The notes under the pieces: generated by a model
What the model was told of the DNA's origin: nothing
The model's input: only the letters and a program-made list of their open reading frames with translations
Database searches by the model: none
Shown here: piece after piece, positions 1 to 10,747 of the stretch
Numbering within the stretch: position 1 is the stretch's first letter
How the letters are laid out: every line of letters starts with the position of its first letter
Position numbers and translations under genes: made by a program
Origin: Notolepis coatsorum
Taxonomy: Eukaryota > Chordata > Actinopteri > Aulopiformes > Paralepididae
Length of the DNA: 64,000 nucleotides
NCBI GenBank assembly: GCA_963971535.1
Contig: OZ020589.1
Span: 89,898,683-89,962,682, forward strand
Direction: 5' to 3'

Positions 1-400
1 TTTTTATGTAGATTCATAGCGAGCGTTTGTTTTGTTTACAATAGAGAGGGTCTATTTCTTTCCGTAGCCGCATTTCTGGTTTCCGCATTTCTGATTGGCC
101 AGTGGCCAGACTCGCCTCGTATCATTCTACGCGGGTGGGGATGAGGATAATAATAATAATAATAATAATCACTACCGCTCGCTATCAATCTACGCCGTAT
201 ATAACGCAAATAACGCAGTGACGAACCATTCAGTAACGTAAGTAGCGTTACTGAATTTCAAAAGTAATGCGTTAGAGTACTAGTTGCGGCAAAAAGTAAC
301 TTCATTTCTGTCTGTTAGTCCCAACACTGGTAACGAACTAACATATTCCAGTTGACTATCTTTTTTGGAGGATTCGTTCAAAAGATATTCATACTTCCAT
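1..400. other. Non-coding; repeat with CCAAT-type motif and (ATA)n tract
   Basis: No gene is seen. Positions 62-107 carry a CCGTAGCCGCATTTCT-like motif followed by CTGATTGGCC, an inverted CCAAT box. The same wording recurs at 16390-16700, so this is a dispersed repeat. An (ATA)n microsatellite lies at about 146-169. The short open frame at 411-617 has no recognisable product. Confidence 0.5.
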
Positions 401-778
401 TTGTCTATCTATGGCGGACTCATTCAGACTCATCCAGGATTTTTTTTTTAAAGTAATTCGGTTGTGGGAGGGATCTGGGGTCACGTGGAGTGTGTTATAC
501 AAAATAACAACGGCTAACTTGACTGTTTCAGCCAATCAGAATCAAGATATTTGCATATTTGCATTTGAATATTTATTTTGCACCGAAAATCACAACATAC
601 TACTACTAGTCAATTAATGATACTAATACTAATCTATACAATCACCTGTTGTTGACCATTACTTTCTAGTTATTACTAAAAAACAGTATATATAAAACAG
701 TATCTGTTAAAAAAAAAGGTTTTATAATTTATATAATATAATTTTTTTTTTTTTTTTTTTTTTTTAAATGTATGCAAT

Positions 779-869
779 GGTATCGGATCAGTATCGGTAT
801 CGGCCGATACCCAAAGCTTAGGTATCGGAATCAGATTGGAAAGGAAGAAATGGTATCGGAACATCTCTA
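779..869 (-). repeat. hAT-like terminal repeat (GGTATCGG-rich)
   Basis: The stretch is built of TATCGG words and ends GGTATCGGAACATCTCTA. Read on the minus strand it starts TAGAGATGTTCCGATACC, the style of a fish hAT terminal inverted repeat. The partner end is not seen nearby, so this is probably one end only. A poly-T run (about 742-765) lies next to it. Confidence 0.4.
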
Positions 870-997
870 ATTAGTATTCCGTTCATTTAGTTTTGTATTT
901 TGTTTACTTTGTAATGTATAAAGGTTGTTTCATTTGTATTACGTGTCTATAGTCCAACGCACACGGCGGGTGATTTTTGCCAGGCGACCGACTTTTT

Positions 998-2953
998 TTT
1001 TGTTGTGAAATTTGTTTTATTTTATTTATTCTTTTGACATGACATACAAACATTTACAGTAGAAATCCACTATAAATCACAGGGCTATTACCGACATAAT
1101 ACTAACAATCATGACAGCCCGGTTTTTAAAATTAAAATAGATGTAGATTAAAGATATACACAGATTAATTACAATACAATACAACACATAAATGCTCTTG
1201 CTCGTTCTTCCCTCCCCCACCGGACCCCCCTTGAATACATCTATTATTTCGCTTGATACCAAGGATTAAAAGTTCATATAATGCTTTATCCTCTCCACCA
1301 CTTCTAACCAGATTGCTATGCTGGCTTCATTAACACCTAGAATTTGTGCGGTAGATATCTCTAGGTAAATCACATCAAGATAGGTAAGAATCCATACCCT
1401 CCGACACATTTTATCAGGTTGAATCCAGCGTGATGCTATTAGTTTTTTGGCAGCCGTAAGACCGGACAAGATTATCCTTAGTACAGAGTGTGATAATTGA
1501 GAGACATCATTCAGCAACAATACAGAAGGCATTACAGGTATTGTCAAAAACAAAAATCCTGATAATAGTGTGGTTATTTCTTCCCAAAATATCTTAACAG
1601 GCGGGCATTCCCAATACATATGCATAAATGTACCACTATCACCGTTTGTACATAAGGAACATCGAGAGTCTTGTTTAAGCCCCATACGGTTAAGTCGAAT
1701 AGGAGTTAGGTAAGTCCTATGAATAAAATTAAGATTAATCTGTTGATGATCCGGGTTACGTAACGATAGCCGAACGTTTGCCCAGACTTCAGCCCAATCA
1801 AAATCTACTTCCAAGTCTGGTATATCCCTCCTCCAAACTGAGTCTAGGGGAAGGACTTCATACGACAAAACCTCTCGATGTCTCCCTTTCATAAAAGAAT
1901 TTGTGATATCTGTGGTGCTCCAGTGGTACCTTTAATGGGACTCCATGAGCCTTCAAACATGCTAATAACTGTCTGTAGAAATAGTATGTGGAACTGGTGA
2001 GGTTACATTTGTTATGTATATCTTGATACTGTAGCTACAGAAACCCTGTTCGTTGAAGATATCTCCCAATGTATGTATGCCATTCTTTTCCCATTTGGGA
2101 AATCTGATAGGTTGTTGTGCAATCAGGAGTGTATTGTTATTAAATATGGGAGAGTGTCTATACCATTTATGTTGGTTAGTAAATTATTTTTGTGTTTCAC
2201 GCCATATCCGGATCATATGTGTAATAATAGGGCCAAATTTCATGTTGCATTGCTTAATTGATAGGTTGGTGTATACTACATCCTGCAGTCTATGTGGTGC
2301 CACAATGTTTTCTTCTAATGTTCTCCAGGATACGGATGCTTGAGAATCAAACCAGGTGATCAGTGGTCTTAAAGAGTACGCTTTAAAGTAGTAGTAGAAG
2401 TCTGGAAATGCTAGACCTCCGTCGGCTTTATTTCTCTGTGCAGTGGATCTTTTTATTCATGGAGGTTTGTTGTTCCAAATAAATGTATATGCGGCGGAAT
2501 GTAATTTATTCCAGTAACCAGCAGGGGGGGGGGGAGGTAACGTTAACATTGAGCTGAAGAAGTTGATTCTAGGTAAAATATCCATCTTAACTATTGATAC
2601 TCGGGCCTGTACTGAGTTTTTAAGTTTTGACCACCTGTCAAAGTCATTTGTGATCCTATCTTGGATTCTGAATTTCCTGTATAATTATACTTCACTGTTT
2701 GGCATATAGTGGGGAATATTTCAACTCCAAGACATCTAAAGTGTTCTACCATTTGTATATTTTCTGGAAGGAGGGTAGCCTTTGCAGTGACATTAAGTGG
2801 AAGGAAGGTCGATTTTGGCCAGTTTATCCTAAATCCCGATAGATTGCCAAAATCATCTATCAGCTTGAGAAGATGAGGCAGTGAGGTGGTAGGGTTTTGC
2901 ATGAACAATATTACATCGTCCGCATATAAACTAATATGATGCTGTGTGCCCCT
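998..2953 (-). mobile_element. L1-type LINE, 5'-truncated copy (copy 1)
   Basis: A minus-strand LINE whose 3' end is at the low-coordinate side. It is bounded by an imperfect 15-bp target duplication, GGCGACCGACTTTTT at 983-997 and GGCGACTGACTTTTT at 2954-2968, with one mismatch. It aligns along nearly its whole length with the copy at 37034 onward. It starts inside the reverse transcriptase, near the YADD motif (about 2900-2940), so it is 5'-truncated as is usual for L1. The mismatch in the duplication and a broken frame suggest an old insertion. Confidence 0.85.
1266..1892 (-). pseudogene. L1 ORF2 C-terminal region with zinc-binding domain
   Basis: The open frame of 208 residues is the C-terminal part of an L1 ORF2 protein, past the reverse transcriptase. 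It holds a cysteine-rich zf-RVT-like segment, C-x2-C ... H-x-Y-x2-C (SRCSLCTNG ... HMYWECP), which in this family lies after the RT and thumb. The start at 1892 is only the first ATG after a break, not a real start. The RT part of the same copy lies further along the minus strand at 2591-2950 in other frames. The protein is thus a fragment of a dead copy. Confidence 0.8.
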
Positions 2954-3025
2954 GGCGACTGACTTTTTAAGCGAGGCGACCGACAGAATTGTATCGCTTC
3001 CATTGTTATGAATCAAACAACCCGT

Positions 3026-3086
3026 TTCTCTCTCTCTCTCCCTCTCTCCGTCTCTCACACACACACACACACACACACGCGCGCGA
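3026..3086. repeat. (CT)n/(AC)n/(GC)n microsatellite
   Basis: Successive CT, AC and GC dinucleotide tracts. Open frames across it are low-complexity artefacts. Confidence 0.9.
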
Positions 3087-3280
3087 TCGATCGCCTGCCG
3101 TGTGCCTCATTTCGGGATTATTTTTTACTTCCTGATATCTGCCAACAGCGCTGTCATGAGTGCAGACTGCTCCGCAAGCCACACATATTGGACGTGTCTG
3201 CGTTGGTATCTCATCCGCGCAATGTCGTTAGTGGATAGCTCGCAAAGACGAAGCAGAATCCGCGTGCAAACCCCGCGCAG

Positions 3281-4170
3281 GTGATTGATTGATAATTGTA
3301 TTAACAGATTGCAGAATGGGTACAATACAGTACGGCTCAATACACACAATTGTTAACTCATTGACTGCCAGCTATTATCCTCATCCTGTAGTAGCTACCG
3401 CCACCGCTGTAAACGGTGGGAGTCGCTCACCTTGTTTGCAGGGCTATAACTATTTAAATATTATTTAAGCATTACATCACACGCAGGAGTGTGTTATACT
3501 CATTAGATCACGCCTAGGGGTGGTTGTTAGGCCCGATGCGCAGCGGAGGGTCGTTATGATTAATTGATTGTCAATAACGGCATTCGTTAGTACAACAGCA
3601 TACGTTGATCAGGGCGATGGCTATGAAAACAATGGACAACCAAGCTCAAATTGACGTTAAATTGCTCTTACCTGTGGCCAATGATATTCCAAAAATAATA
3701 TTCCAATTATTTGATTGCCATCTGCTAGATCGTATGTCCATTTGGCGCACGCCATAACCCCCAGCAGCATAATGAATCCGGCGTCACGAACGCGATTCAA
3801 TGCGATCGACGTTCCACGTTACAAGAAAACTCCACCCGGATGACTTTCAATGACGCACAGCCCCATACACAGAGTCAGAAAGGAAGTGCGACATCGGCCG
3901 CATACCACCAGGCGGCGGTATCGGACCGTTGCGATCTCAGACACATTGCCACACAGTACCACAGCCTTCCAGGATTATTTATGAATGGAAATAGCGAATA
4001 AAAGAAATAACGATCATAATAACGAGTATACTTGTTGTTGTCGTCCAACGATTGGCGGGCTATAACGAGTATACTCGTCGATAGCGGGGAGTAAGTTAAG
4101 GGGATGCAGACCAGAGAAAGACTTTCGTCTTGTTTACATCAGGGTCCCCCATTTTCAATTCATAATTAAT
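3281..4170 (-). mobile_element. 3' UTR fragment of a LINE with TGATTGAT end, split by a piggyBac-type element
   Basis: Two pieces, 3281-3352 and 4100-4170, together match the continuous 3' UTR at 25115-25245: TGATTGATTGAT end, ATTAACAGATTGCAGAATGG, then GGGGATGCAGACCAGAGAAAG and GGGTCCCCCATTTTCAATTC. In the 25-kb copy these are joined at CAATTGTTAAGGGG. Here TTAA is duplicated around an insertion. Confidence 0.75.
3357..4095. mobile_element. piggyBac-type non-autonomous element, 739 bp
   Basis: Flanked by TTAA at 3353-3356 and 4096-4099, the piggyBac target duplication, and it exactly interrupts a LINE 3' UTR whose uninterrupted form is at 25190-25210. The left end is CTCATTGACTGCCAGC. The right end inverted is CTTACTCCCCGCTATC, an imperfect terminal repeat. 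No transposase is seen. A GCAGGGCTATAACT word is shared with the 38-39 kb MITEs, so they are probably related. Confidence 0.75.
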
Positions 4171-4256
4171 TGTAAGTAAGGGTGCAATTCCCACCGCGCA
4201 ATCCATTTAGTGGATCCCGCCCTATGTGTTCAACTTCAAACAATGTAAAAATGTAC

Positions 4257-4376
4257 CTTGGCAGGACACCTGGTCGGGGGCTAGCTCATAGCCCTGTTCA
4301 CACTGGCAGATGAAGGAGCCCATGATGTTGTAGCACTGGTGCTGGCAGGGATTACCTGACTCACATTCATTTATAT
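4257..4376 (-). CDS. efemp1: Single exon encoding a calcium-binding EGF module, fibulin-3/EFEMP1-like
   Basis: Read on the minus strand this is a 120-bp phase 1-1 exon with a clean acceptor (TTTTGCAG before 4376) and donor (AAG then GTACATTT after 4257). The 40-residue product starts with a split Asp codon, then INEC. It has six cysteines at about 5, 11, 15, 24, 26 and 39 and the string [23 protein letters not shown] plus six cysteines is the calcium-binding EGF signature. The wording matches, from memory, the corresponding cbEGF of vertebrate EFEMP1 (fibulin-3), a secreted extracellular-matrix glycoprotein. EFEMP2 or another fibulin is less likely but possible. No other exon of the gene was recognised, so the rest of the window is probably intron or flank. 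It is the only host gene piece I can support. Confidence 0.8.
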
Positions 4377-4445
4377 CTGCAAAACAAAGACAAAAAACAC
4401 ACTTGAATCTTCAATCAATATCTGAAATTGAAAAGAAATGTATAA

Positions 4446-4850
4446 TACATTTTCTTTTTTTTATTATCTTTCTTCCCCTCTTTTTCCCGGGAGTGCACGC
4501 ACGCGCCGGGAGCGTGCGCGCACGTGGCGCCATTAGGTGCGTGCAACCCCAGTTGATTTCAGGCCGCGCAGGTTCTCACCGGGGAGAGTGTAGCGTGTGG
4601 GAGGCCGCACTATCTCTCCCTAGTTCCTACCCTTGCTGAGCAGGCGCCCCGACCGAACTGTAGGGGTCGCTGTCCACAATGCCCAGGACCCACCCTTCAG
4701 CTTTCCCACCCTCTAATACTGCCAATTGTATTAGTGTGAGAGGCCAGCCAAGCTGATAGCAACGCCGGGAGCTGGATTCGAACAGGCGAATCCAGCGTCT
4801 CCAATGTTGGTGATGAACGCAATCTCCGCTACGCCACCTGACCCCCACAT
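4446..4850 (-). mobile_element. tRNA-derived SINE (same family as copies at 8.6, 9.1, 48.1 and 63.6 kb)
   Basis: The minus-strand head reads TCAGGTGGCGTAGCGGAGAT, followed by a box B-like GTTCGAATCC. The body contains GACAGCGACCCCTACAGTTC and GCGCCTGCTCAGCAAGG, shared with the other copies. Low-coordinate T-rich sequence is the 3' tail. The 4490-4560 section is diverged or replaced. Target duplication was not resolved. Confidence 0.75.
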
Positions 4851-4959
4851 ACATAAAAAAAAAAAAAAAAAAACGACTAACCTTCTAGTCTTTTACTATT
4901 ATGCTACTAAGTAATCTACCTTGCCTATATTACTAGTACCTACTATGCTAATATGTCTA

Positions 4960-5160
4960 TTCTACTATGCACTCAACACTGTAGCGCTCAAGTTTGACAC
5001 TGTTTGACGAACAATCAAGTCAGCAGGAAGGGTACAACAAGGGTAAGTAAGCCCTTAGCTGCCAGAGTCGTACCCTTCCTGCTGCCTTGTTGTACAGAAC
5101 TTGTAAGTCACTTTGGATAAAAGCATCAGCTAATTGACTAAATGTAAATGTATAATAGAA
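4960..5160 (+). repeat. Fish LINE/SINE 3' tail (TTGTAAGTCACTTTGGATAA)
   Basis: Contains the widely shared fish L2-type 3' tail, ACTTGTAAGTCACTTTGGAT then AAAGCATCAGCTAA, ending in ACTAAATGTAAATGT. The same tail is at 10180-10245. No coding part is visible here. Confidence 0.7.
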
Positions 5161-5212
5161 GAGAATAATCTTTTTTTAAATAAAAGGAACAGACCTCCCT
5201 GTTCCACTCGAC

Positions 5213-5230
5213 GGGGTCGGTACCGACCCC
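5213..5230. other. Perfect 18-bp palindrome
   Basis: GGGGTCGGTACCGACCCC equals its own reverse complement. It lies in a stretch (about 5165-5830) where I recognise no gene or named repeat. Confidence 0.6.
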
Positions 5231-5829
5231 TTTTGACATTATTATCATATAGGCATATTTTTATGAATGATGAAAATGGTTGGCAATAGTTTAGCAATAG
5301 GTTAAAAGTGTACTTATATCATTTTAAGTTTTCTATTTGCGATCGTCTATTCTGACCCGGAACCGGAAATGGAAATGTTGAACCATGGGAATTTTGTAGA
5401 GGAGGTTCATAGCTATCGTCCAGCGTTGAAATTTCTCCGATCTACACTTCCTGTCACATACTATGGTGGTTCAAAGTTCAGCGTTCTGAATGAATCATAT
5501 CAATAATTGTTATGATTCGCGATAATAAGCTACAAAAGGTAAAGTTTTTGACAAATATTGAAACACAGTCAGTTTCTCCACACTATTGTTACCATGTAGG
5601 AAGAATTAGATCTGAAATTAGTTTCAAAATGGTTACACTGTGGGGGAAATAAAATAGTACAGTCGATTACAGTAAATATCAGTATCTGTTATTATGCACG
5701 CCTGGTGATACTATATCCAAATTGAACTCGGCCATTTGAAAGATACTATATGTATATATATATAAATGTGCGAATTGGCTATAATAAGGTAATGTATAAG
5801 CATATATTCTATATTCTATAATAATATTT

Positions 5830-6165
5830 CAAATTGCATTGGTCCGGATGGGAGAATTCAGTACTGTATATACAGAACCTTCAGTTTGATCATCTTCCCT
5901 TTATTAATTTCCTTAGATCTTTTGTACACATGATCTCAAGAGGGTACTGAATGAGCTCAGTGGCAGTTTTTTAAGTTTGGTCATTATTATCATGGTTTTA
6001 TTCACTGTCAAAGATGAAAAGAAAAATCATAATTCATATTTTCCTTTGTTTCATCACAATTTAAGCAAGCCTAGTAATAGACACAATATTTCTGACACTG
6101 AGAATACATTCATTGAGGTCCAAAGATGTTCCTAGATACCAAGAATATGCAAATAGCCCTTGTAG
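5830..6165 (-). repeat. Inverted relative of the 10.5-12.6 kb hAT-type element
   Basis: Inverted similarity to internal parts of the element at 10524-12609: AATTCAGTACTGTA and GATCATCTTCCCTTTATT match the reverse of 11715-11785, and TTCTGACACTGA to ATGCAAAT matches the reverse of 10670-10730. The copy here lacks the Harbinger-type insertion present at 10748. Confidence 0.5.
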
Positions 6166-6174
6166 AAGTGGAGC

Positions 6175-6495
6175 AATATTCCATTTACCTAGGTATACAT
6201 TTTATGCAGATTTTCACCTGGGGTGGAACAGGTTGAGGTAAACAAGCTGATTTGGGCCAATTAATTTTGAAGCCTAATAGTTTACCGAATTCATCAATTA
6301 TCCAAAGTGAATTTGTGGTTGATTGGCAGGGGTCTTTCATAAAAATTAGTAAGGCATCCGCATAAAGAGCAATTTTGTGTGGTGTATCATAGATTGTTAT
6401 AGGGGCGATTTCTTCTGTTCGTCTTATAAATTGGGCTAATGGTTCGAGGGAAAGTGTGAATAGGCCGGGACTCAGAGGACAACCCTGTCTAGAAG
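6175..6495 (-). pseudogene. L1-type reverse transcriptase fragment
   Basis: Translating the minus strand gives RQGCPLSPGLFTLSLEPLAQ, then a degraded active-site box (YADA instead of YADD) and FGKLLGFKINWPKS, which are L1 RT motifs. The fragment is bounded on the high side by the 3' end of a Rex-like LINE at 6496 and has no open frame of useful length. It differs clearly from the L1 at 998-2953. Confidence 0.7.
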
Positions 6496-7115
6496 ACCTA
6501 TAGAATAGAATAGAATAGACTTTTAATTGTCATTGCACACAAGTATACAACGCAATTTCAGGGGAGCTCCCACAAGACCGTAGTACAACATACATGTAAC
6601 ACATAACATAACACTGTACATATAACAGAATATTTGAAAGTGCATAATGAGCTGTAAACATAATGGTTATCAAGTCCAGGTAAAGTGCATGGTGCATGTG
6701 AGGGAACAGTCAATGAGAGTTTAACAGTCTGACTGCTTGGGGGAAAAAGCTGTTCATAAATCTTGAATTCTTCGCATTTATGGACCGGTATCTCCTCCCT
6801 GAGGGAAGGAGCTGAAAGAGGTGATGTGCTGGGTGAGACTGGTCCTTGATGATACACTTGGAGCGGTGGAGGCAGCGGGAGGTGAAGACGGAGGTGATGT
6901 TTGGTAGAGGAGTCCCGACGATCCTGCCTGCCGCCTTCACCACCCTCTGTAGAGCCTCTTGCTCTGCCTTTGTGCAGCTGGGGAACCACACAGACACACC
7001 GTAGGTCAGCACACCCTCAACCGCACAATGATAGAAGTTGACCAGGAGATTTCGTTGCAGGCCAGCCTGCTTCAGCTTCCTTAGGTAGTATCGGCGTTGC
7101 TGAGCTTTCCCGATC

Positions 7116-8124
7116 GCCTGTAGCTGTTCCGCAACTGTAGCTATTTCCGGGGTAGGCCTGATTGGCCCCGACAGGCACGTGACCGCCGCGGCCACGCCCC
7201 GCGGCAGCCCCGCGACGCGGCAACGAGGCTGCTGTGGTTCACAGGCGCTTTCCGCCTTCAACGCCGCCCGCAGCAGAAGGAGTTTGCGGCGCCTTTCACT
7301 GTCATCAGTCATAATAATATCATCAGTCATCTCTAATAATATTAATCACTGTTCAATGTACTAATATACAATACGGCTCACTTTTCCCACTTCAATGACA
7401 GAGCCGCTGTTTAATAATATTGTCGCGGCGGAGCTCCGTCGCGGCAGCATTATGTAGCAGTAATCCCCCCTTTTTTACCATCGACAAACTAGCTCAATTG
7501 GTAACGCTGCTTGGCTGTGGATCCTATGGTCCTAAGTTCGATTCCCTTACGTTTTTTTTTTTTTTTTTAACGTGCATAGCGTATTGTATATTGTATATTG
7601 TATGGTACAATTTACAGTAAGGTGTATGCGTTGCAGTGCAAATGCTTCTTACTGTTGCGCTCCAGAGACCGTTACTGTACCATACACGCTATAGTGCAAT
7701 GCACGTTAAAAAAAATTAAAAAAAAAAACTTAAGGGAATCGAACTTAGGACCATAGGATCCACAGCCAAGCAGTTACCAATTGAGCTAGTTTGTCGATGG
7801 TAAAGAAGGGGGGATTACTGCTACATAATGCTGCCGCAACGGAGCTCCACCGCGACAATATTATTAAACAGCGGCTCTGTCATTGAAGTGGGAAAAGTGA
7901 GCCGTATTGTATATTAGTACATTGAACAGTGATTAATATTATTAGAGATGACTGATGATATTATTATGACTGATGGCGTTGAAGGCGGAAAGCGCCTGTG
8001 AACCACAGCAGCCTCGTTGCCGCGTCGCGGAGCTGCCGCGGGGCGTGGCCGCGGCGGTCACGTGCCTGTCGGGGCCAATCAGGCCTACCCCGGAAATAGC
8101 TACAGTTGCGGAACAGCTACAGGC
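7116..8124. mobile_element. Palindromic foldback DNA element with 9-bp target duplication
   Basis: Both ends read GCCTGTAGCTGTTCCGCAAC inward, and TTCCCGATC is duplicated at 7107-7115 and 8125-8133. The arms (about 7116-7552 and 7731-8124) are near-perfect inverted repeats, and the right arm lacks about 43 bp present at 7263-7305. The remaining middle is also partly self-complementary. A 9-bp duplication with very long inverted repeats points to the Mutator/MULE type, but no transposase is present. It sits exactly inside the RT frame of a LINE. Each arm carries a tRNA-like segment. Confidence 0.8.
7484..7552 (+). other. tRNA-like segment in the left arm (inverted copy at about 7731-7797)
   Basis: CTAGCTCAATTGGTAACGC is box A-like and AAGTTCGATTCCC is box B-like at the right spacing, followed by a T-run that could end Pol III transcription. 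A good cloverleaf is not obvious, so I call it tRNA-like and not a gene. The reverse complement is present in the other arm. Confidence 0.5.
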
Positions 8125-8393
8125 TTCCCGATCACTGAGGCGGTGTTGGTGCTCCAGGACAGGCTCTCACTCGCATTGAGACCCAGGAACTTGAACTCTG
8201 TGACCCTCTCCACTGCCTCGTTGTTGATGAGCAGAGGGGAGTGATCAGGCCTTGACCTTCTGAAATCCACTATGATCTCTCTTGTTTTCTTTATGTTGAG
8301 CGCCAGGTTGTTGCTGTCACACCAGGCTGTAAGGTCTGAGAGACCGGGAAGAGTGTGAAAATCATGTTTTTGTCATTGCAACAGAAGGCACGT

Positions 8394-8600
8394 TGATAAT
8401 AAATAATAATAACTGTATTTGTATAGCACCTTTCATACAGGGGATTGCAGTTCAAAGTGCTTTACATCAGTAAGAAATAATACATACAATCAGTGTAAAA
8501 CAAGCAGCAAGAGCAAAGCATAAAGTGGGATAAAATAATGCATATATTAATCAAATCATATCAGAACCTCATGTTCCAATCTGTTACAAAACATGATAAA
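8394..8600 (+). repeat. Common fish repeat tail (TTTGTATAGCACCTTTCATA)
   Basis: An (AATAATAATA) stretch followed by TTTGTATAGCACCTTTCATA, then TCAAAGTGCTTTACAT, wording I know as a frequent teleost interspersed repeat tail. No gene seen. Confidence 0.45.
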
Positions 8601-9060
8601 GGTGGGCGGCTGGGTGGCGCAGCGGAGATTGCGCTCATCACCAATGCAAGAGACTCCGGTCTCAAATCCGGGTGTCAGCATTGCCTCCGGCTTGGGCCGG
8701 CCGCCATACTGGCTCAATTGGCAGAGCCAGCAGGTGGAAGTCGATGGGTGGGGATTTGGATGTTGTGGACAGCGACTCCTACAGGTCGGTTGGGGGACGC
8801 CTGCACAGCAGAGACAGGAAGTAGCGGGGGTAGTGTGAGCCTCCCATGCATTACACCTCGCCACTGAGAGTCCGTGCTGGCAGGTGAAAAGATGTGACAG
8901 GCTGCCTCCTCGTGTACCGGAGGGGACACGTGATGCAAGGCTTCTATCCTCCCTACAACCGACCAGTGGGGGGCATAGTCGAGCAACGTTCAAGACAGGG
9001 GAGGGGAGAATTGGAAACACGAAATTTGTAGATATCACAGCAGATAATGGTTTTTGTTTT
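8601..9060 (+). mobile_element. tRNA-derived SINE, plus strand
   Basis: Starts GGCGGCTGGGTGGCGCAGCG with a box B-like TCTCAAATCCGG, then the family body (GACAGCGACTCCTACAGGTC, GCCTGCACAGCAGAG, GAGAGTCCGTGCTGGCAGGT). It lies head-out against an inverted copy at 9149-9630. Confidence 0.8.
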
Positions 9061-9148
9061 CTTTAATTCTCTCTCTGCTGCACGACATTTCCTTTTTTCT
9101 TCTTTGACACCATTATAGTTCAACCAGGGGGAGGCTCTTGTCGACTTT

Positions 9149-9630
9149 ATTTTTTTTTGTATCCACTTTTTCTCCTTCTTTTTCTGTTTTTCTCCCATCC
9201 CAATTTAGTCGTGCCAATTCCCCCCTCCCCTGTCTTGATCGTTGCTCGCATGTGCCCCCCACTGGTCGGTCGTAGGGAGGGTTGAAGAATCCATCGCATG
9301 TCCCCTCCGATACATGCGGGGTCAGCTAGCCACTTCTTTTCACCTGCCAGCGCGGACTCTCATTGGCGAGGTGTAACGTGTGGGAGGCTCACACTACCCT
9401 CGACAACTCCTGTCCTTGCTGTGCAGGCGCCCTGACCGACATGTAGGAGTCGCTGTTTACAACGACCAGATTACCACCCATCGACTTCCCTCCCGCTGAC
9501 TCTGCCAATTGAGTCAGTATGACGACCGGCCCAAGCCGGAGGCAACGCTGACAGCCGGATTCGATACCGGTGTCTCGCGCATTGGTGACGAGCGCTTAGA
9601 CCGCTGCGCCACCCAGCCACCCTCGCTGTC
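9149..9630 (-). mobile_element. tRNA-derived SINE, minus strand
   Basis: Inverted relative of the neighbouring SINE. The head on the minus strand is GGGTGGCTGGGTGGCGCAGC near 9630 and the A-rich tail is at about 9149-9160. Likely target duplication is TGTCGACTT (about 9139-9148) against TGTCAACTT (about 9634), one mismatch. It inserted into the minus-strand LINE whose next codons resume at about 9640. Confidence 0.75.
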
Positions 9631-9734
9631 AACTTCTTTTTAGTTTTTAGTGGGGCGACAGAATTTAATACAGATGATAGTGCATCATTGAGATTTTTGA
9701 CCATTTCATTTAGAGAGCTGTCATGACTGTGTGA

Positions 9735-10250
9735 CTGTGTGTGTCAAGACCCTCGACCTGGCATACCGTGCGGCAAAGGGAACCGCTCCCGCCTACCTCC
9801 GGTCAATGGTCTCTAACTAGACACCCGCAAGACCCCTACGCTCTGCATCTTCTGGCCGCCTCCGACCTACTCCTATCCAAGCTCCGGGAGGGTCATCAAA
9901 GAGAAGTCGCCTATTCTCAGTCCTTGCCCCACAATGGTGGAATGAACTACCCACCCCAGTTAGGACAGCCGAAACCCGTCCAATCTTTCGCCGTCGACTA
10001 AAGACGCACTTCTTCAACCATTATCTGAATAAAAAAATAATAATAAAAAAAATCTAACCCTAACTAACCTTACTGTCATGCACTTGTCCTAATAAACTAA
10101 CCTACACTGTAGCACTCAACACTTTATGAACATTGTTACTCAGCTGATAGAGTTGTGCCCTTCCTGATGACTTGTCGTACAGAACTTGTAAGTCGCTTTG
10201 GATAAAAGCGTCAGCTAAATGACTAAATGTAAATGTAAAATGTAAATGTT
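9735..10250 (+). pseudogene. L2-type LINE 3' end (RT C-terminus plus conserved tail)
   Basis: Encodes, in two frames, AYRAAKGTAPAYLRSMVSN and LAPQWWNELPTPVRTAETRP, ending in FRRRLKTHFFNHYL at about 10030. This is the C-terminal end of L2/Maui-like RT proteins. It is followed by the ACTTGTAAGTCGCTTTGGAT tail and a (AAATGTA)n-like terminus. It is inserted into the minus-strand LINE, whose frame resumes on both sides. Dead: one stop and frameshifts. Confidence 0.75.
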
Positions 10251-10747
10251 ATATAGTCTGATAAGATCGGTGAACTTTCATTCAGCTTTGTCATCAAGGA
10301 GCCTCTTTTGAACTATGACTTATTTTTTATTTTTTAGTAAGGGTTATTTGGGCATCACAGAATATACAGTGATGGTCAGAGAGAGGTAGCTCAGTTATTG
10401 AGATATTATTGATTTTTAGCCCAGTTGTTATCACTAAGTCTAATGTATTACCATGTCGGTGAGTTGCATTTATTATATGCTGTGTTAGATCAAAGCTATC
10501 CAGTAGATTTGCAAGCTCTATAGCAGGGGTGGCCAACCCGAGGCTCGCGAGCCGCATTCGGCTCTTTGCCCGTCAATGTGCGGCTCTTCCATCCATACTT
10601 TTTTTTTTTTTATGTCACTCATTCCATAAGGACGTAGAATAAACATTTAATTTTTTTTTTAAATGGTCCATTTGCATGTTCTTGGTATCTGAATCTAGGG
10701 ACATATATGGATCAGTGTCAGAAATAGTGTGTATGTTACTAGGCTTA

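Larger units (their letters stand above)
6496..8390 (-). mobile_element. Rex-like (CR1/L2 superfamily) LINE 3' part, split by a palindromic element
   Basis: Minus-strand LINE made of 6496-7115 and 8134-8390. The upstream part encodes SDLTAWCDSNNLALN, TREIIVDFRRS and VERVTEFKFLGL. The downstream part encodes AQQRRYYLRKLKQAGL through QSHPAHHLFQLLPSGRRYRS to FFPQAVRLLNS at about 6715. The two halves join in frame once the insertion at 7116-8124 is removed. The 3' end is an (AGAAT)n tract at about 6498-6518, the short-tandem 3' end typical of this superfamily. It is 5'-truncated near 8390. Confidence 0.8.

Noticed and set aside
411..617. 68-residue open frame
   Set aside because: No recognisable domain, no splice or promoter context, surrounded by repeats.
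7484..7552. Functional tRNA gene
   Set aside because: Box A and B are present but the anticodon stem does not pair well and an inverted copy lies in the same palindrome.
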